From contig CM073194.1 in the NCBI GenBank assembly GCA_037042915.1, positions 3,906,001 through 3,970,000 on the forward strand: a DNA stretch of 64,000 nt. Reading direction: 5' to 3'. Below are positions 44,593 through 55,532 of the stretch, piece by piece. This DNA comes from Auricularia sp. M13 (lineage: Eukaryota > Basidiomycota > Agaricomycetes > Auriculariales > Auriculariaceae). The notes below the pieces were generated by a model. The model had not been told where the DNA came from and did not search any database. It was given only the letters and a program-made list of their open reading frames with translations. The position numbers and the translations under genes were made by a program. The stretch's first letter is position 1. Every line of letters begins with the position of its first letter.

Positions 44593-46033
44593 ACGGTATG
44601 ACCTCACATATATCGATGCGTTCAGCGAGGTTCATCAGCTCAATGTGTAGCTCGAGCCTGCCGTTCGGAGCCGGATATGGCGGTAAGGATACGTTAAAGG
44701 GGAGCCGCATGTTGCGAAGGGCATTGTGATCAAGCTTTGCGTCGCGGAACAGACCGTGTCGAGGAAATCGCTGCTGAGCATTGCGGAACATGGCCGTAAG
44801 GGTGGCAGACAGATGCTGACGCATATGCAGCGCCGACGAGTGCACGGCCACTAGGACGGTGGGCTACGTCAGCGAGTACGCAATGGCTAAGGGTGAGATA
44901 CTCACCCGATGCGCCCAGCGGGCTGACGGACGCAATGAGGTCCTGGAGCTACGAATGATCAGGTCCTCGTTAATCTCACACCAGAATAGGGCACAAACCT
45001 CATTGTCCAATTTTCTGACATTGCTGTATAGTCGTTGTGGATTCGTTTGATTTGAGACTATGCAATGGGCGGGTCGTACCTTTGAAACGCTTTCAGCGTT
45101 GTCAAAGCTTGTCGTTCGTCGGGAGTGTCTAGTAAAGAGTGAGACGCCGCGCTACTCAATAGAACCAAGCCTGCTCACAGTCATGACTCTCAGACAGACT
45201 TACAGTCCGGGCGTGCATACGCCGCTCGTCATCGTCCGACGAATGAGACCATAGACCTCTGCTAGGATCAGTACCCATTCACAGAGTGTAAAAACGCTCG
45301 GCCCGGACCTCTGCGGTTCCAGAACGCCCCGGCCAATCGAAAATTCTGTTGTGGGAATACCGTGATCTCCCTGTAAGCGGGTTAGCAGAGGGCAAAGTGT
45401 AAATCGACAGCCAGCGCACGAACGGTGAAGTAAACGTCTGGCATGGGAATGTTGATGGGAGAGAGACAAGTGAAAGCTCATCTCGCTGCCGACATCGGTT
45501 TATGTAGTCGAGAGCACGGCCTCCATAAATGTCTTCTCGTGATCTGCTGCAATTCTTTCGGGTGCATTGCACTGCATTATAATAGCCGTCGTGCGCCACC
45601 CCGCAAAGTGTGGGAGAGACCTAGCAAACTAGTGCAAGTCTATCGTTCCGAAGTGGCAGGCCAGAGTGCAGTCAAGCAAGTCAAGGGCCACCGACCAAAG
45701 TTTTGAACCTCTTTCCGCCGTGCTCAATGCCAGTCAGTTGCTCGAGCAAGCACAAATCCATCCTTCATGCCATCGTCCTGGTACGGTAGTGTTGAACCAA
45801 GTATATGGTACGCGGGATAACTTCCAGGCGCCGTGGGATTGTATATGTGTGGAATAGTGATCGATGCGTTTGGGGGCTTGCGTTGTCAGCAAGCGGAATG
45901 GCTCTGAAGGCGGAGAACACTCGAGAAGGATATGCAAGCGGCCAATGGAGACCACGGTCACGGTGCCAGATGGCCATCTTTCCGCGTGCGCATTGGTTTG
46001 AACCGGTGGGAAGTACGGGAATAACGTGAGCAC
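44593..46033 (-). CDS. Probable 5' exons of the membrane/WD-like gene
   Basis: An open stretch 44849-44593 encodes 'HSSALHMRQHLSATLTAMF', 'RLPFNVSLPPYPAPNGR' and 'ELMNLAERIDICEVIP', a pattern that recurs in Agaricomycete proteins of unknown function. A GTGAGT...CCTAG intron joins it to an upstream exon near 44950. Further upstream frames include 'TEFSIGRGVLEPQRSG' (about 45330) and 'WPSGTVTVVSIGRLHILLE' (about 45970-45910). The exon chain is not fully resolved, and the start codon is not found. The coding frame runs straight into the hAT target site. Confidence 0.45.
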
Positions 46034-46099
46034 GGCGCTTGGAGAAAACCCGCGCCCGGCGCTGTTAGGGTCAGTTTCGTGTCATTGACGTGGGAAGAG

Positions 46100-46928
46100 G
46101 CCAAGATTTCATCGGCAACTTCCCTTTCTTGTCCTGCGGCTGCTGTGGTGCGTTCACGTTTTTCGCGATTCCTCTTCTCCTCGTGCAGGCTGACTCGGAG
46201 CGCGTACTACAGCCGGCGTCTGAGCCAATTTCTTGGACGACATCGCACACTGCGGCGACTGCGGCACGCCGTGCGACAGCGTCAACGGCGAAGCTTGCTG
46301 CGGTGCGCCTCACGCCTTCAATCTTCATTCGTCTTTCGTCTCGTATGAGTCAATGCTCATCTCTACGTCGACGCTCTAGGCGGCTCGTGCGCGAACCTCG
46401 GCGCCAACCCGGAGCACTGCGGTATGTCCGAGTTGACATCGCACTCGCCCGCGCGACTCACCTTGTGCCCAGGCGCCTGCGAATTATCGTGCAATAGCGG
46501 CGGTGGTGAAGTCTGCTGTCGTGCGTTGATCATGCTCACGAGGGCGGCCGCCGCATGTCCCCTGATTTTGCGTAGCCAGCAACTGCGTCCTCAGCTCCAC
46601 GTTCGCCACCGACAGCGCCAACTGCAGTCCGTCTCCGTCTCCCTGCACTCTCAATATATGTCTCCTCCGCCGCTCATCATATTCGCTCGGACTGCAGGAT
46701 TTTGCGGCAACATTTGTTTCGCGGGCAGCGAATGCTGCGGTCCGTCTTCGGTGTCCGCTTCACCCCTTGTCGCTGACACACAGGTGGCCTATGCCTTAAT
46801 CCCTTCGCCTACCTAACCGACTTCAACAACTGCGGTACGTCCACCTAGCGCGCTCATCAAAATGAACATGGAACGCTGATTCTTTGGCTGCGGCACTGGC
46901 AGGATTCTGCGGCAACCGTTTCTCATAG
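46100..46928 (+). CDS. Modular cysteine-rich protein with repeated CGxC...CC units
   Basis: A chain of phase-1 exons encodes a repeated unit 'x-C-x-N/L...NCG-x-CG-x3-C-x4-G-x2-CC'. Unit parts are 'DDIAHCGDCGTPCDSVNG'+'EACC'; 'GGSCANLGANPEHCG' (46380-46421) plus 'ACELSCNSGGGEVCC' (from 46473); 'NCVLSSTFATDSANC' plus 'FCGNICFAGSECC'; and 'GGLCLNPFAYLTDFNNCG' plus 'FCGNRFS', with the stop at 46928. Each unit is cut at the same two points by GT-AG introns. Such C-rich modules occur in secreted fungal proteins. No start codon or signal peptide was found upstream, and an in-frame TGA replaces an expected cysteine codon near 46221 unless a late acceptor is used, so the 5' part may be decayed. Confidence 0.55.
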
Positions 46929-47169
46929 CCGCGTAGAGACCAGCTAGTTCGGCAATGTGTCCAAAAACGTCGTGAGAAATCCATTCTCCGCATCAACAGT
47001 GTCGTACGGAACTACAGCTACCTGCTGTCGAACGCTACGAATGTATTTAATACTACTGCGATCTCAGCCAGCGGGATGTGATATGTACACGGCTAGAAGG
47101 GCTGGCTGAGCAGTCACAAATGAAAGATACTGTTGGGAGACATACGATGCAGTTGGTAGCTGAATGTTG
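46929..47169. other. No gene seen
   Basis: The 3' ends of the cysteine-rich gene and of the convergent F-box gene meet here. Nothing else is visible. Confidence 0.4.
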
Positions 47170-48537
47170 TTAGGAAACCAGATATCGTTCGCGTGGTATC
47201 GCAGTAATATCACCGTCCATGCTGACGTTCGTCAACATCACCTGCACAAGCCGGGATGTTCGAGCGAAAGCAGCATTGAGGAATGCCGCCAGGTGGTGGG
47301 CGCTCAGATGCGCAACAGTCGCGCTCGATAACTCGATGCGTTGCAGCTCGGGTACCGCCAAAGGGCGTGGCGGAAGGAGGAGCGGCTCGCCGCCTGGCAC
47401 CGTTCCCAAAGACAGCGCGACACGTGTGCATGACCGCAACTCGTGGAAGGCGGGGAGAAGGCCAGCGCAGTCGCCCGAACAGTGGAGCACCTCCACACGC
47501 GAGACGACGTCGTGGGATACGTAGACGGGCGGCAGATACGCCTCTGCGACCTGCTCGGGCGAGCACCGGAATGTGCGCTTCATCCCCGTGTCCAGAGATT
47601 GGTACTGCAAGTAAAGCTGCTTGTCCTTGAGGTATATCCTGATATCTAGTCGGCCGCGAAGATGGCGTAAGAGAAGATCCGCGGACAACTTGTCGTTGAC
47701 CGACACGGCTATGTGTTGGACGGCGGCGCAGGAAATGCGCTGCATGAGGTCGAAACCGCCAGTGAGAAGGGAGATATTGACGTATTGGAGTTCATGGCTC
47801 TCAAGCAGAGAGTGATGGTCGGCGGCCAAAGCCAGTGAGCAATGTCTCCCGAAGATACTGAGCTCCTGCAGCGACTTGCAGTGCGCGAAGAGAGCCGTCG
47901 GGAAAGACTGCTTCTCGCTGAAACAGTAGTTTAGGACGGTTAAGGTGGAGAATGCCTGCGGCAGCCGATGCGCGAGGAGCTCGACATTGGTCAGCCATAC
48001 ATGGCGCAGCTTTGGGGCCTGGCAAGCGAATAGATCGGCAGGGAGCGCTTCGGATAGTTGAGAGTCGTGCACGATGCACACGTCGAGAGTATCCAAGCGT
48101 GGTGCAGGATGCCTCAGAGCAGAGAAAACATCCAAATCGCAAGCCAGATCGGTTTCGAGGTGTAATCTGTCAATGCGGTGGAGGTTGCGCGTAATAGTGG
48201 GGAGGACGATGTCGCGCAAACGCGTGGGGTCTTCGATTTCCGCAAGGTAGGCTTGAACAGTTACGGTGCGCAGCGAGCCGGCATTGAGACGAGCATGGAA
48301 GAAATCTAGAGCGGTGGTCGAGAGAGCCGTGATTTTGACATCGCGCCAATATGTTTGATGCCGCAAGGCAACGGCTCGCCAGAATTTCGAGACGTGCGAG
48401 GCTGTAAGAAGCTCCTGAAGCGTCAGGCTGTCGAACACCAGGGACTGAAGCTCAACAGGGAGCAAGTGTCCTGGACTGTGATAGTACATGTGTAAGAGCA
48501 TCACGCGGACATTGAATTGCACACTACCATCCGTCAT
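47170..48537 (-). CDS. F-box protein with LRR-like tail, intronless
   Basis: A single frame. The F-box reads 'HLLPVELQSLVFDSLTLQE' and 'LLTASHVSKFWRAVALRH'. The C-terminal part has repeating leucine-rich strands ('LDTLDVCIVHDSQLSEALP', 'KLRHVWLTNVELLAHRLP', 'ELQRIELSSATVAHLSAHH'). I chose the Met at 48537 (MTDGSVQFNVRV). An earlier Met at 48615 would overlap the divergent SNF8 start. About 455 residues. It probably serves as a substrate adaptor for an SCF ligase. Confidence 0.8.
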   Translation of the reverse strand: MTDGSVQFNVRVMLLHMYYHSPGHLLPVELQSLVFDSLTLQELLTASHVSKFWRAVALRHQTYWRDVKITALSTTALDFFHARLNAGSLRTVTVQAYLAEIEDPTRLRDIVLPTITRNLHRIDRLHLETDLACDLDVFSALRHPAPRLDTLDVCIVHDSQLSEALPADLFACQAPKLRHVWLTNVELLAHRLPQAFSTLTVLNYCFSEKQSFPTALFAHCKSLQELSIFGRHCSLALAADHHSLLESHELQYVNISLLTGGFDLMQRISCAAVQHIAVSVNDKLSADLLLRHLRGRLDIRIYLKDKQLYLQYQSLDTGMKRTFRCSPEQVAEAYLPPVYVSHDVVSRVEVLHCSGDCAGLLPAFHELRSCTRVALSLGTVPGGEPLLLPPRPLAVPELQRIELSSATVAHLSAHHLAAFLNAAFARTSRLVQVMLTNVSMDGDITAIPRERYLVS

Positions 48538-48609
48538 TGTCAGCCACCCTTCCTGCCACATTTGCTGTTTAGCTATCCATATCCGAACTATCGACCCTCC
48601 AACTTCACT

Positions 48610-49362
48610 ATGCATCGGAAAGCCGGAATTGCAGGGCTGGAACGCAAGAACCTATCGCGGGAGGCGTTCAGCACGCTCTCGAATAAACTGTCACAACAGC
48701 AAATCGACGCGATGCATACCCAGGTCGAGCATTTCCGCACAGCGCTCCAGCGCTTCGCCCGCGACCACCGGGCGGACATCTTACGCGACCCGTCGCTGCG
48801 CGGCGCCTTTGTGCAGATGTGCGCGTCGATCGGCGTGGACCCGCTGCAGGGCGCGCGGGCGGGCGGCGGCGGCAAGTGGTGGACGGAGCTCGTCGGGCTC
48901 AGCGAGTGGCAGAACGAGCTCGGCGTGCAGGTGTGCGACGTGTGCATCGGCACGCGCGACCGCAACGGCGGCCTGATCGAGATGCGCGAGCTCGTGCGCG
49001 TGCTGTGCCGCATGCGCGGCGTGCAGTCCGGCGTCAGCGAGGACGACGTCGTACGCGCTATCCGCAGCCTCAAGCCGCTCGGCGCTGGATACGAGGTCGT
49101 CACCGTCGGCGAGACCAAGTTCGTGCGCAGTGTGCCGCGGGAGCTGGATGTCGACCAGACGCAGCTGCTCGCGCTCGCGAAACGAAATAGCGGCCAGCTG
49201 CACGAGGACGGCGTCGTCGAGGCAACCGGTTGGACGCACCAACGTGCCCGGGCTGGCCTGGAAAACATGCTTGTACGAGATGGTATGTGCTGGATCGACG
49301 ATCAAGATCCTAGAGGGAGGGTATACTGGGTACCCTCCGTGATGATTTGGGAAGACGACTAG
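48610..49362 (+). CDS. SNF8: ESCRT-II subunit SNF8/Vps22
   Basis: Intronless, 250 residues. It starts MHRKAGIAGLERKN with the EAP30-family N-terminus. Later it has 'QVEHFRTALQRFARDHR', 'FVQMCASIGVDPLQGAR', 'WTELVGLSEWQNELGVQV', 'LIEMRELVRVLCRMRG' and 'DDVVRAIRSLKPLGAGYE', then winged-helix blocks ending 'VYWVPSVMIWEDD'. SNF8/Vps22 pairs with Vps36 and Vps25 in ESCRT-II, which sorts ubiquitinated cargo into multivesicular bodies. The F-box gene starts only 72 bp away on the other strand. Confidence 0.93.
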   Translation: MHRKAGIAGLERKNLSREAFSTLSNKLSQQQIDAMHTQVEHFRTALQRFARDHRADILRDPSLRGAFVQMCASIGVDPLQGARAGGGGKWWTELVGLSEWQNELGVQVCDVCIGTRDRNGGLIEMRELVRVLCRMRGVQSGVSEDDVVRAIRSLKPLGAGYEVVTVGETKFVRSVPRELDVDQTQLLALAKRNSGQLHEDGVVEATGWTHQRARAGLENMLVRDGMCWIDDQDPRGRVYWVPSVMIWEDD

Positions 49363-50479
49363 ATTGAACTCTGTCTTGGGTTCGTATCGTTTTTAGGAAT
49401 GCGTGTAGCTATGCTAATTTATTGTTTTAGGTAGTCCTGAAGATGCTTTCGTGCTTTCGTGTATAACACTGCGATGTGTATACTGTATTTCAACTGTACA
49501 ACATCATGGTCGCCTGCTCATGCACTCATGCACATGGATCATCTTGCAGTACGTTGTCCCCATGCAAATCGGATTGTTCACCTCGCACGGGCTAGTGGGC
49601 TGACCATCTAACTACTCATCGTATACAGTATTGCTGGCGACTCAGAATCGGCTAGTGAACTGGGTATGGTGCTCAACTTCTACCTGACTTTTGCTTACCC
49701 TCGTTCGGTCCTATTCATGTACCTAGGTTACCCCGGAGAAACTGTCATGCTTCGCGGTGTGTTTGAGCATCATATTCCAACTGCTCAACACCACCAGCTT
49801 GTCCTCGTCGAGACAGCTGCCAGAACCAAGCCAGAACATCCCTTCGTGGTCGTTCCGCTGGAGGCGATGCTACGAAGTCTCCGGGATTTGATCTGACACA
49901 TAGGACCACGCGAGCGCGACGTCACCTCATCGTTGACGGGTGCAGTCATCAGGTCTAAAGGATATCACGCGATCGGTAGCCGTCGCTTGGCCGTCGCTGA
50001 TGTCGCCAACGCGTCCTCTGCGACCGCATGCAAGATGGCACTAGAAGCGAGACCCTCTGGAGGACTGAATTGGCGGAGTCCAGCGTCCAGGATTGCGTGG
50101 GAAATGCCTCAGCCATGTCTCATGATCCCGCCATCGCAGCGCGTGCACTGATGCAAACTGCGCATGCCGGTTGTTCATCTCGCGCGGCCGGGCGATCTAT
50201 TTATCAGGGTCATTAATAGAGTATCTTGCTAGAAAATTCTTGCAGGTTGAGAACCAATAAGCTGCCGGTCGAGGTGTGTACCTCGCCATAGAGCTGAGAC
50301 CGTGCTGAGCAACAAGAAAGGGAGGGTTGTCTATGAGGGAAAGCGTTGCCTTGGCATGGGCTGGCCGACGCGCGAGTATGTAAGGATGAGCGCCTGTCCG
50401 GTGCCGAATCACGAAAAAGGCACCCGCGAACGGCCGGGCGGGCTTTCGTGCCTCTCTTTCCCGCCCGGCCACGAACGCG
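49363..50479. other. No confident gene
   Basis: A possible small exon pair on the plus strand (ending at 49896, with 'YPGETVMLRGVFEHHIP') could be joined by a GTATGG...CCTAG intron, but it has no start codon context or known family. The stretch 49900-50470 shows nothing convincing. The promoter of the next gene lies here. Confidence 0.3.
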
Positions 50480-52028
50480 ATGAGCTCTGCAGCTGCGCGA
50501 CTGCCCGCCGAGGTCTGGCTGACCATTATCGCCCTGCTGCCGCAGCCGTGCGAGGCCTGCCCGCGGCCCAGGGCGCTCAACGCGCTGTACGGTGCCGACC
50601 GCTTCCTGCACCGTATCGTGAGGCGCATATTCTACTCGCGCCTCTTCCTCGTCAACCCCACTGCGAACTCGCCTCTGGACCTCGGCGAGTTTGTGCGGCA
50701 CCACGTCGGCGAGCTCGAGCGGGAGCGGGAGCTGCGCCATTGCGTGCGCGAGCTCGTCGCCAAGAGTCACGAAGGCAACCGCGGCTTCAAATATGCCTAT
50801 CCCGATTTTCTTTCAGCCTTCGAGCCCTTCGAGCGCATCCTCCACAAGCTGGCAAACGTGCGCAGAATCGAGTTCCAGCAGCTGGCTCTCAGTCCCACCG
50901 GCCATGCCGCGCTGTACCGCCTGCACCACCTGCAGTCGCTTGAATTCGACTTTACCTATCTGGCACCGCTGCCAGCGGGCTCATCTCCACCCAAGTCGAA
51001 GCTCAAATGTCTCAGTCAGGTGCGTCCGCGTCGTGTCACTGGCCGCAGATGATTGTGCCTGACCGGCGCCGTGTAGATCGTCATCCATAAGCAGACATCC
51101 GTGCAAGACCAGGTCGAGCTGGACACGCTCGTTGCGCTCGTGCTCGCAGCGCCAGCACTGCGTAGTCTGCAGGCCGAGGAGCCCATTCTGTCGACACTGG
51201 CCAAGCGCCGCCGCCGTCTCAAGCTCGAGCATCTCTCGGTGACGCTACCGAAGGACCTGCACGCGCTTCTCCGTTGCTGTCCCTCGCTTCGCAGCATCGA
51301 GTTTGCGTTCATGCCCATCTCTGTGCCCCTTCCGGAGCTCGTTCCTCTGCTTGAGAAGTACAGGGGGCCTGTGCATGGCATGAGATCGTATGTCCCCGGC
51401 CGACCCGTTCACACCGTCGACATCACCGGCACCTGTGATCCCGAGCAGCTCGATGGCGCCATCCCATCGTTGCTCAGTGCGGCTGCGCCGACTAGAGCTG
51501 TAAAGTTCACTCTTGGGTCACGCGGCTGTCTAGCATATCGCATGCGCAAGCTCGAAACCCTCGGCTCCCTCAACGAGCTCGAGCAGCTCGTTGTTGACTC
51601 GGACATTGGCTGCCAAAGCAGCGAGGTATGTCCTTTCGTTCTCTCCACTTATCCCCTTCAAATCCTAACCTCTCCCGCGCCAGGCGTTCGCACGCGCCTT
51701 CACGGACCGCATGGCCGGCCACTTCACAAAGATGGAGTCGCTCGACGTCGTGGGCGTCGACGCGCCGGACAGCTTCCCGCTCAACCAGTACCACGGCGAC
51801 CCGCGCCTGCAATCCTACGCGCGCGAGCGCTACTTCGCCAGCCCGCCGCCGCCGGGCGACTGGGAGCTCGAGCTCGCAAAGGAGTGGGCGCGGCGCTGCC
51901 CCGGTCTCAAGAGCGTGTCGTGGGGCCCGTGGCGGTGGGAGCGCACTTGCGTAGCAAGACCAGCCGCGCACGCTCCGGAGGACGTGTGGACGCGTCACCG
52001 TCGCGCGCTGGAGCTCAGGCTGAGATGA
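50480..52028 (+). CDS. F-box/LRR-like protein
   Basis: Exons 50480-51019, 51077-51625 and 51684-52028 are all phase 0 and give 477 residues. The N-terminus 'MSSAAARLPAEVWLTIIALL' is F-box-like ('LPAEVWLTII'). It is followed by leucine-rich strands ('RLHHLQSLEFDFTYLAPL', 'LKLEHLSVTLPKDLHALL', 'CPSLRSIEFAFMPISVPLP', 'HFTKMESLDVVGVDAPD'). It is typical of the large Agaricomycete F-box expansions; the target is unknown. The F-box is short and divergent, so the name rests on layout as much as on motif. Confidence 0.75.
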
Positions 52029-52714
52029 AATGCGTTGGGTGCAGTGGGCATGATGGGGAAAGGTGGGGGTGAGGGTGTGGAATTTCGACGTTCGACGTTC
52101 AACCGGCGCTGTGCTTTATTTGTCTCGGCGGGCTTCGCAGGGAGTCCATGCATTCACGCTCTGCTGCTCATGTAGAATTACTTACAGATCCACACCAGAT
52201 GTGCAAGTCTCTTTCACGATTGCGCTGCCACTGCCACCCGGCGTTGCTCGACGTTGACACTGATAGCGAAGTGCAAAAGACTAAACTTCGGTTCGGACTC
52301 TGCGAAGATGCAGGGTGGCGTGGATCTTCAGATCGGATGTGGGGTTTGACAACGGTGCAAGCGGCTTACGGCCGCACCATGCTTGGACATCCGTAAGAGC
52401 AAGCTGACGCTATTTCCTAGGTTATCAGAACATTACGCTACTTCCTTACTGAAATGGTGAGTTGCCCACCCCGAGCTCAACTCAACTGGGAACCCATTAA
52501 CTCTTGTTCACAAGCTGCCACCGCCTGTCGCAGCTAGAGATCCTGACACGTCTGATCTCAATTCGAGCGAAGATAATATGAGATGAACGACGATCTCAAT
52601 AAGGACACAATGGGTAATGCAGCCGAATATTACAGGTACCGCACACGAACAACGGGGCTCGAACTCCAACTCCGCGGCCTTCCGACATACACTGCACTTT
52701 GACTCGACGAGCAC
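52029..52714. other. Intergenic, upstream of the kinase-like gene
   Basis: No gene seen. The last 60 bases before the ATG at 52715 resemble those before the second kinase-like copy (shared CCAACTCCGCGGC and GAGCA(C/T)GATG). This shows that the duplication included the proximal promoter. Confidence 0.4.
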
Positions 52715-53993
52715 GATGTCGCTTCCCTCGTGCCTGCGAGACCTCAAGGATGTTCCGGCCCCAGACAAGGTCCACCCTCGTGCCTTCTGGGCCCCTTTCG
52801 AAGTCTTTCTAGCTTCTCACGGTTTCACTCTTTGGCTGCCCGAGGAGGGCGCAGTCATGGTCCCGCCAGATGACCGGCCGCGCACTCCAGATGGCTTCCA
52901 TTACTGGCTTGACAATGGAAGATGTGCAGGAACGCCGTATAGACCACACTTCATGCATTTGGTGAGTGAAAAGCTCTTGGATTCGGAGTCGATCAACTCG
53001 GTGTTGATACAGGCCGGATGGCTAGGCACCCGTTGTTTGCCCTGCGCGCACTGTGGATGGAAGAGATGTTGTCATTCGCGTCGTCTCAATCGGAGAAGAC
53101 GGTGCCAACCACCGTACCGCTCTTGAGCGGCTCTCAACCGGCAACGTTGCTTCGGTTATTGGCAATCACTCGGCGCCTGTGCTCCAGTGGCTAACGCTGG
53201 AGCATATCACATTCGCCGTGTTGCCTCTTCTCTCTTTTAGAGATCCCACTAACTGCTACTCATACGAAGACGTTGGAGACGTCTTGAAGACCATGATCCA
53301 AATGCTGGAGGTAGGCGTCTGGTCTCTCATTCTTTGCACTCAGATGCTAAATCTCTGTCCAGGCCGTGGCGTTCTGCCACTCCAAGCTGGTAGCACATCT
53401 GGTCCGTGTCACCAGCGAGAAATGCATTATTCAGCGCTTTCCTGATAGATTATATACAGGATCTTTTTGACGGCAACTTCTTATGCAACTATCGCGGCGG
53501 TTTGGGGGCCGAGCTGACTATGCTGCACGTACCCGGTCAGCGAGCCCCGCCTTTCCGATCTCTCTACCCTTTCATGATATACCTGATCGACTTCGATACG
53601 GCCGTTTGCTTCGATGTGGGCTCCGACCCGAGTACACATTGCCATACTGGCCTTCCGCCAGGCATTGCGGAGGCCGAGTACGGCCGTCCGAAGTGCCCTG
53701 AGATGGCCTCGAATGAGCCCTACGACCCGTTCCTTGCTGATGTTTGGCAGCTTGGGACCACCTTTCAGGAGCTTCAGGTGCGTAAAATTTGTTATGCCAA
53801 TAGGCCGCTGAGTGCTGATGTTTCTCAGGCGGATGTATCTGTGTTGCCGATTGAGGTGAGGAATCTCATGGACAGGATGATTGCAGAGAAGCCCTTGGAT
53901 CGTCCAACTGCTGCAGATGCTTTGAAGGAGATTCAAAACATCGTGGCCAAGTTGGGAAAGGATGAGCTGAGGGCCTATGTTCCGCAGTGCTAG
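52715..53993 (+). CDS. Protein-kinase-like protein, intact copy
   Basis: Starts MSLPSCLRDLKDVPAPDK. 'GFTLWLPEEGAVMVPPDD' and 'TPDGFHYWLDNGRC' come in exon 1 (52715-52961). Then follow 'DGRDVVIRVVSIGEDG' (VAIK-like) and 'LTLEHITFAVLPLLSF' (hinge region), 'AVAFCHSKLVAHL', then after an intron 'DLFDGNFLCN' (catalytic-loop Asp and Asn kept; HRD replaced by HLD). 'YLIDFDTAVCF' (DFD in place of DFG), 'PFLADVWQLGTTFQEL' and 'DRPTAADALKEIQNIV' follow, ending at 53993. Five exons with short introns. It is likely a lineage-specific kinase or pseudokinase. Confidence 0.78.
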
Positions 53994-54572
53994 CGATTCC
54001 ATTGGCGAATTAGGCTCCTGAATATGTTCCCGGATAGTATTGTTCGGGGTTTGGTCACGGTGTTACCGGCTTTATGCCTTCATACAACTCCGGCAAGCCG
54101 CATGAGGACCAAGCTATGAGTCGAGACGGTCAGCAGCACTGCAAGCGCGGTTTTTGGGGATTTTGTCTCTGACTACTGAGTTCATAAACCGCTTAACTTA
54201 TAACAGGAACGATGCGAGATAGCATTCCACCAGAGGGAACCAACTAGCCACCTGCAGAGCCCGAGGAACACTACTTACAGGAGTTGGCACATGGCTCTTG
54301 AGATTTGAGTGACGAACATCGTCGCAAATGGGCCCGACGAGCTGCGTGGACCCTGTGTCTCACGGACGCCGGACAGCTCGGGTACTTATGCGAGAAGCGG
54401 CTCGGGCTGAGGTGGGGGAAGCCGTTCGGTCGCAATACGGACTTCAAACAATCGGAAACGCGGACGCGGACGGGGTCTAGAGCTCTAGAGACCGGTACCG
54501 CGCACATCTGCAACGCGGTTCCTGTCAAAACCGGTCACCAAGGCCAACTCCGCGGCGTTCCGCTGACACTCA
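53994..54572. other. Intergenic between kinase-like copies
   Basis: No gene seen. It holds the 3' region of the first copy and the duplicated proximal promoter of the second. Confidence 0.4.
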
Positions 54573-54995
54573 ATGAGCATGATGCCGCTACCCTCGTCCC
54601 TCAGAGACTTCAAGGACGTTCCACCTCCCAACGAGGTTCACCCCCGTGCCCACTGGACTCAGTTCGAGACATTCATGGCTTCTCATGGTTTCACCCTTTG
54701 GCTGCCCACGGGCACCTCGACTATGATGCCACCAGACGACCGCCCTCGCACTCCAGACGGGTTTCATTACTGGTTTGACGAGGGACAATATGCAGAAACG
54801 CCATACTGCCCAGAGTTCATGCATACGGTGAGTGAATCACTCTTGGGCTTGAGCAACTCATTCGAGCCGGCAAAGACGCCCATTGTTTGTCCTGCGCGCA
54901 TGGTCGATGGAAGGGATGTAGTCATTCGCATCGTATCCATTGGTGACGAAGGCGTCAACCATCGTACCGCCCTCGAACGTCTCTCGACTGGCAAT
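54573..54995 (+). pseudogene. 5' part of a second kinase-like gene, split by the CACTA element
   Basis: Starts MSMMPLPSSLRDFKDVPP. It parallels the intact copy through 'GFTLWLPTGTSTMMPPDD', 'TPDGFHYWFDEGQYAE' and 'DGRDVVIRIVSIGDEG' to 'ALERLSTGN', where the transposon begins. The missing part resumes at 62928. No decay is visible in this half beyond the insertion. Confidence 0.85.
54993..54995 (+). repeat. Left 3-bp target-site duplication (AAT)
   Basis: AAT directly before the element end CACTGCAGG; it matches AAT at 62928-62930. Confidence 0.85.
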
Positions 54996-55532
54996 CACTG
55001 CAGGACCCGCAAAATGTTTCCTTCCGTATTTCCTCCGTTTAGATAATCGAACAAGAGGATGTCAATCTCCGAACGTGAGGTTGATTTTGACCGTGATACC
55101 TGCCTGATAGGCACCCATTTCCTTACTTGTTCTCAACCGTCTGCGCACTCAAGCTTGCGCAGTACATGTCGCGATCCATCTTGGATTATGCTCCTGATAG
55201 AAGCTAAACACGCGGTGCATCTACCTCAAGATATGTGTGGATTGCTCCAAGATTCGTGTCTGGATACATCGAATGCGACCGCGTGGCACGATCTCCACAC
55301 TTCCGTATCATCCATTACGCATCATGTGTTGCATTGCAAACATTTCTTGGTTTGCTTAGTTCAAGATTACTTTCCGGGATCAGTTTGAATAATAGCATCT
55401 CTATTATCGTAGAACTAGTGGATCCACTGATGGACCACGCGCTAGCAACCGGTGCGCTCTTGCCCTTGCACTCGCAGAAAATCACTTGAGCCCGTCCGAT
55501 AATCGGCCCATTGCTTGACAACGCGCTAGACA

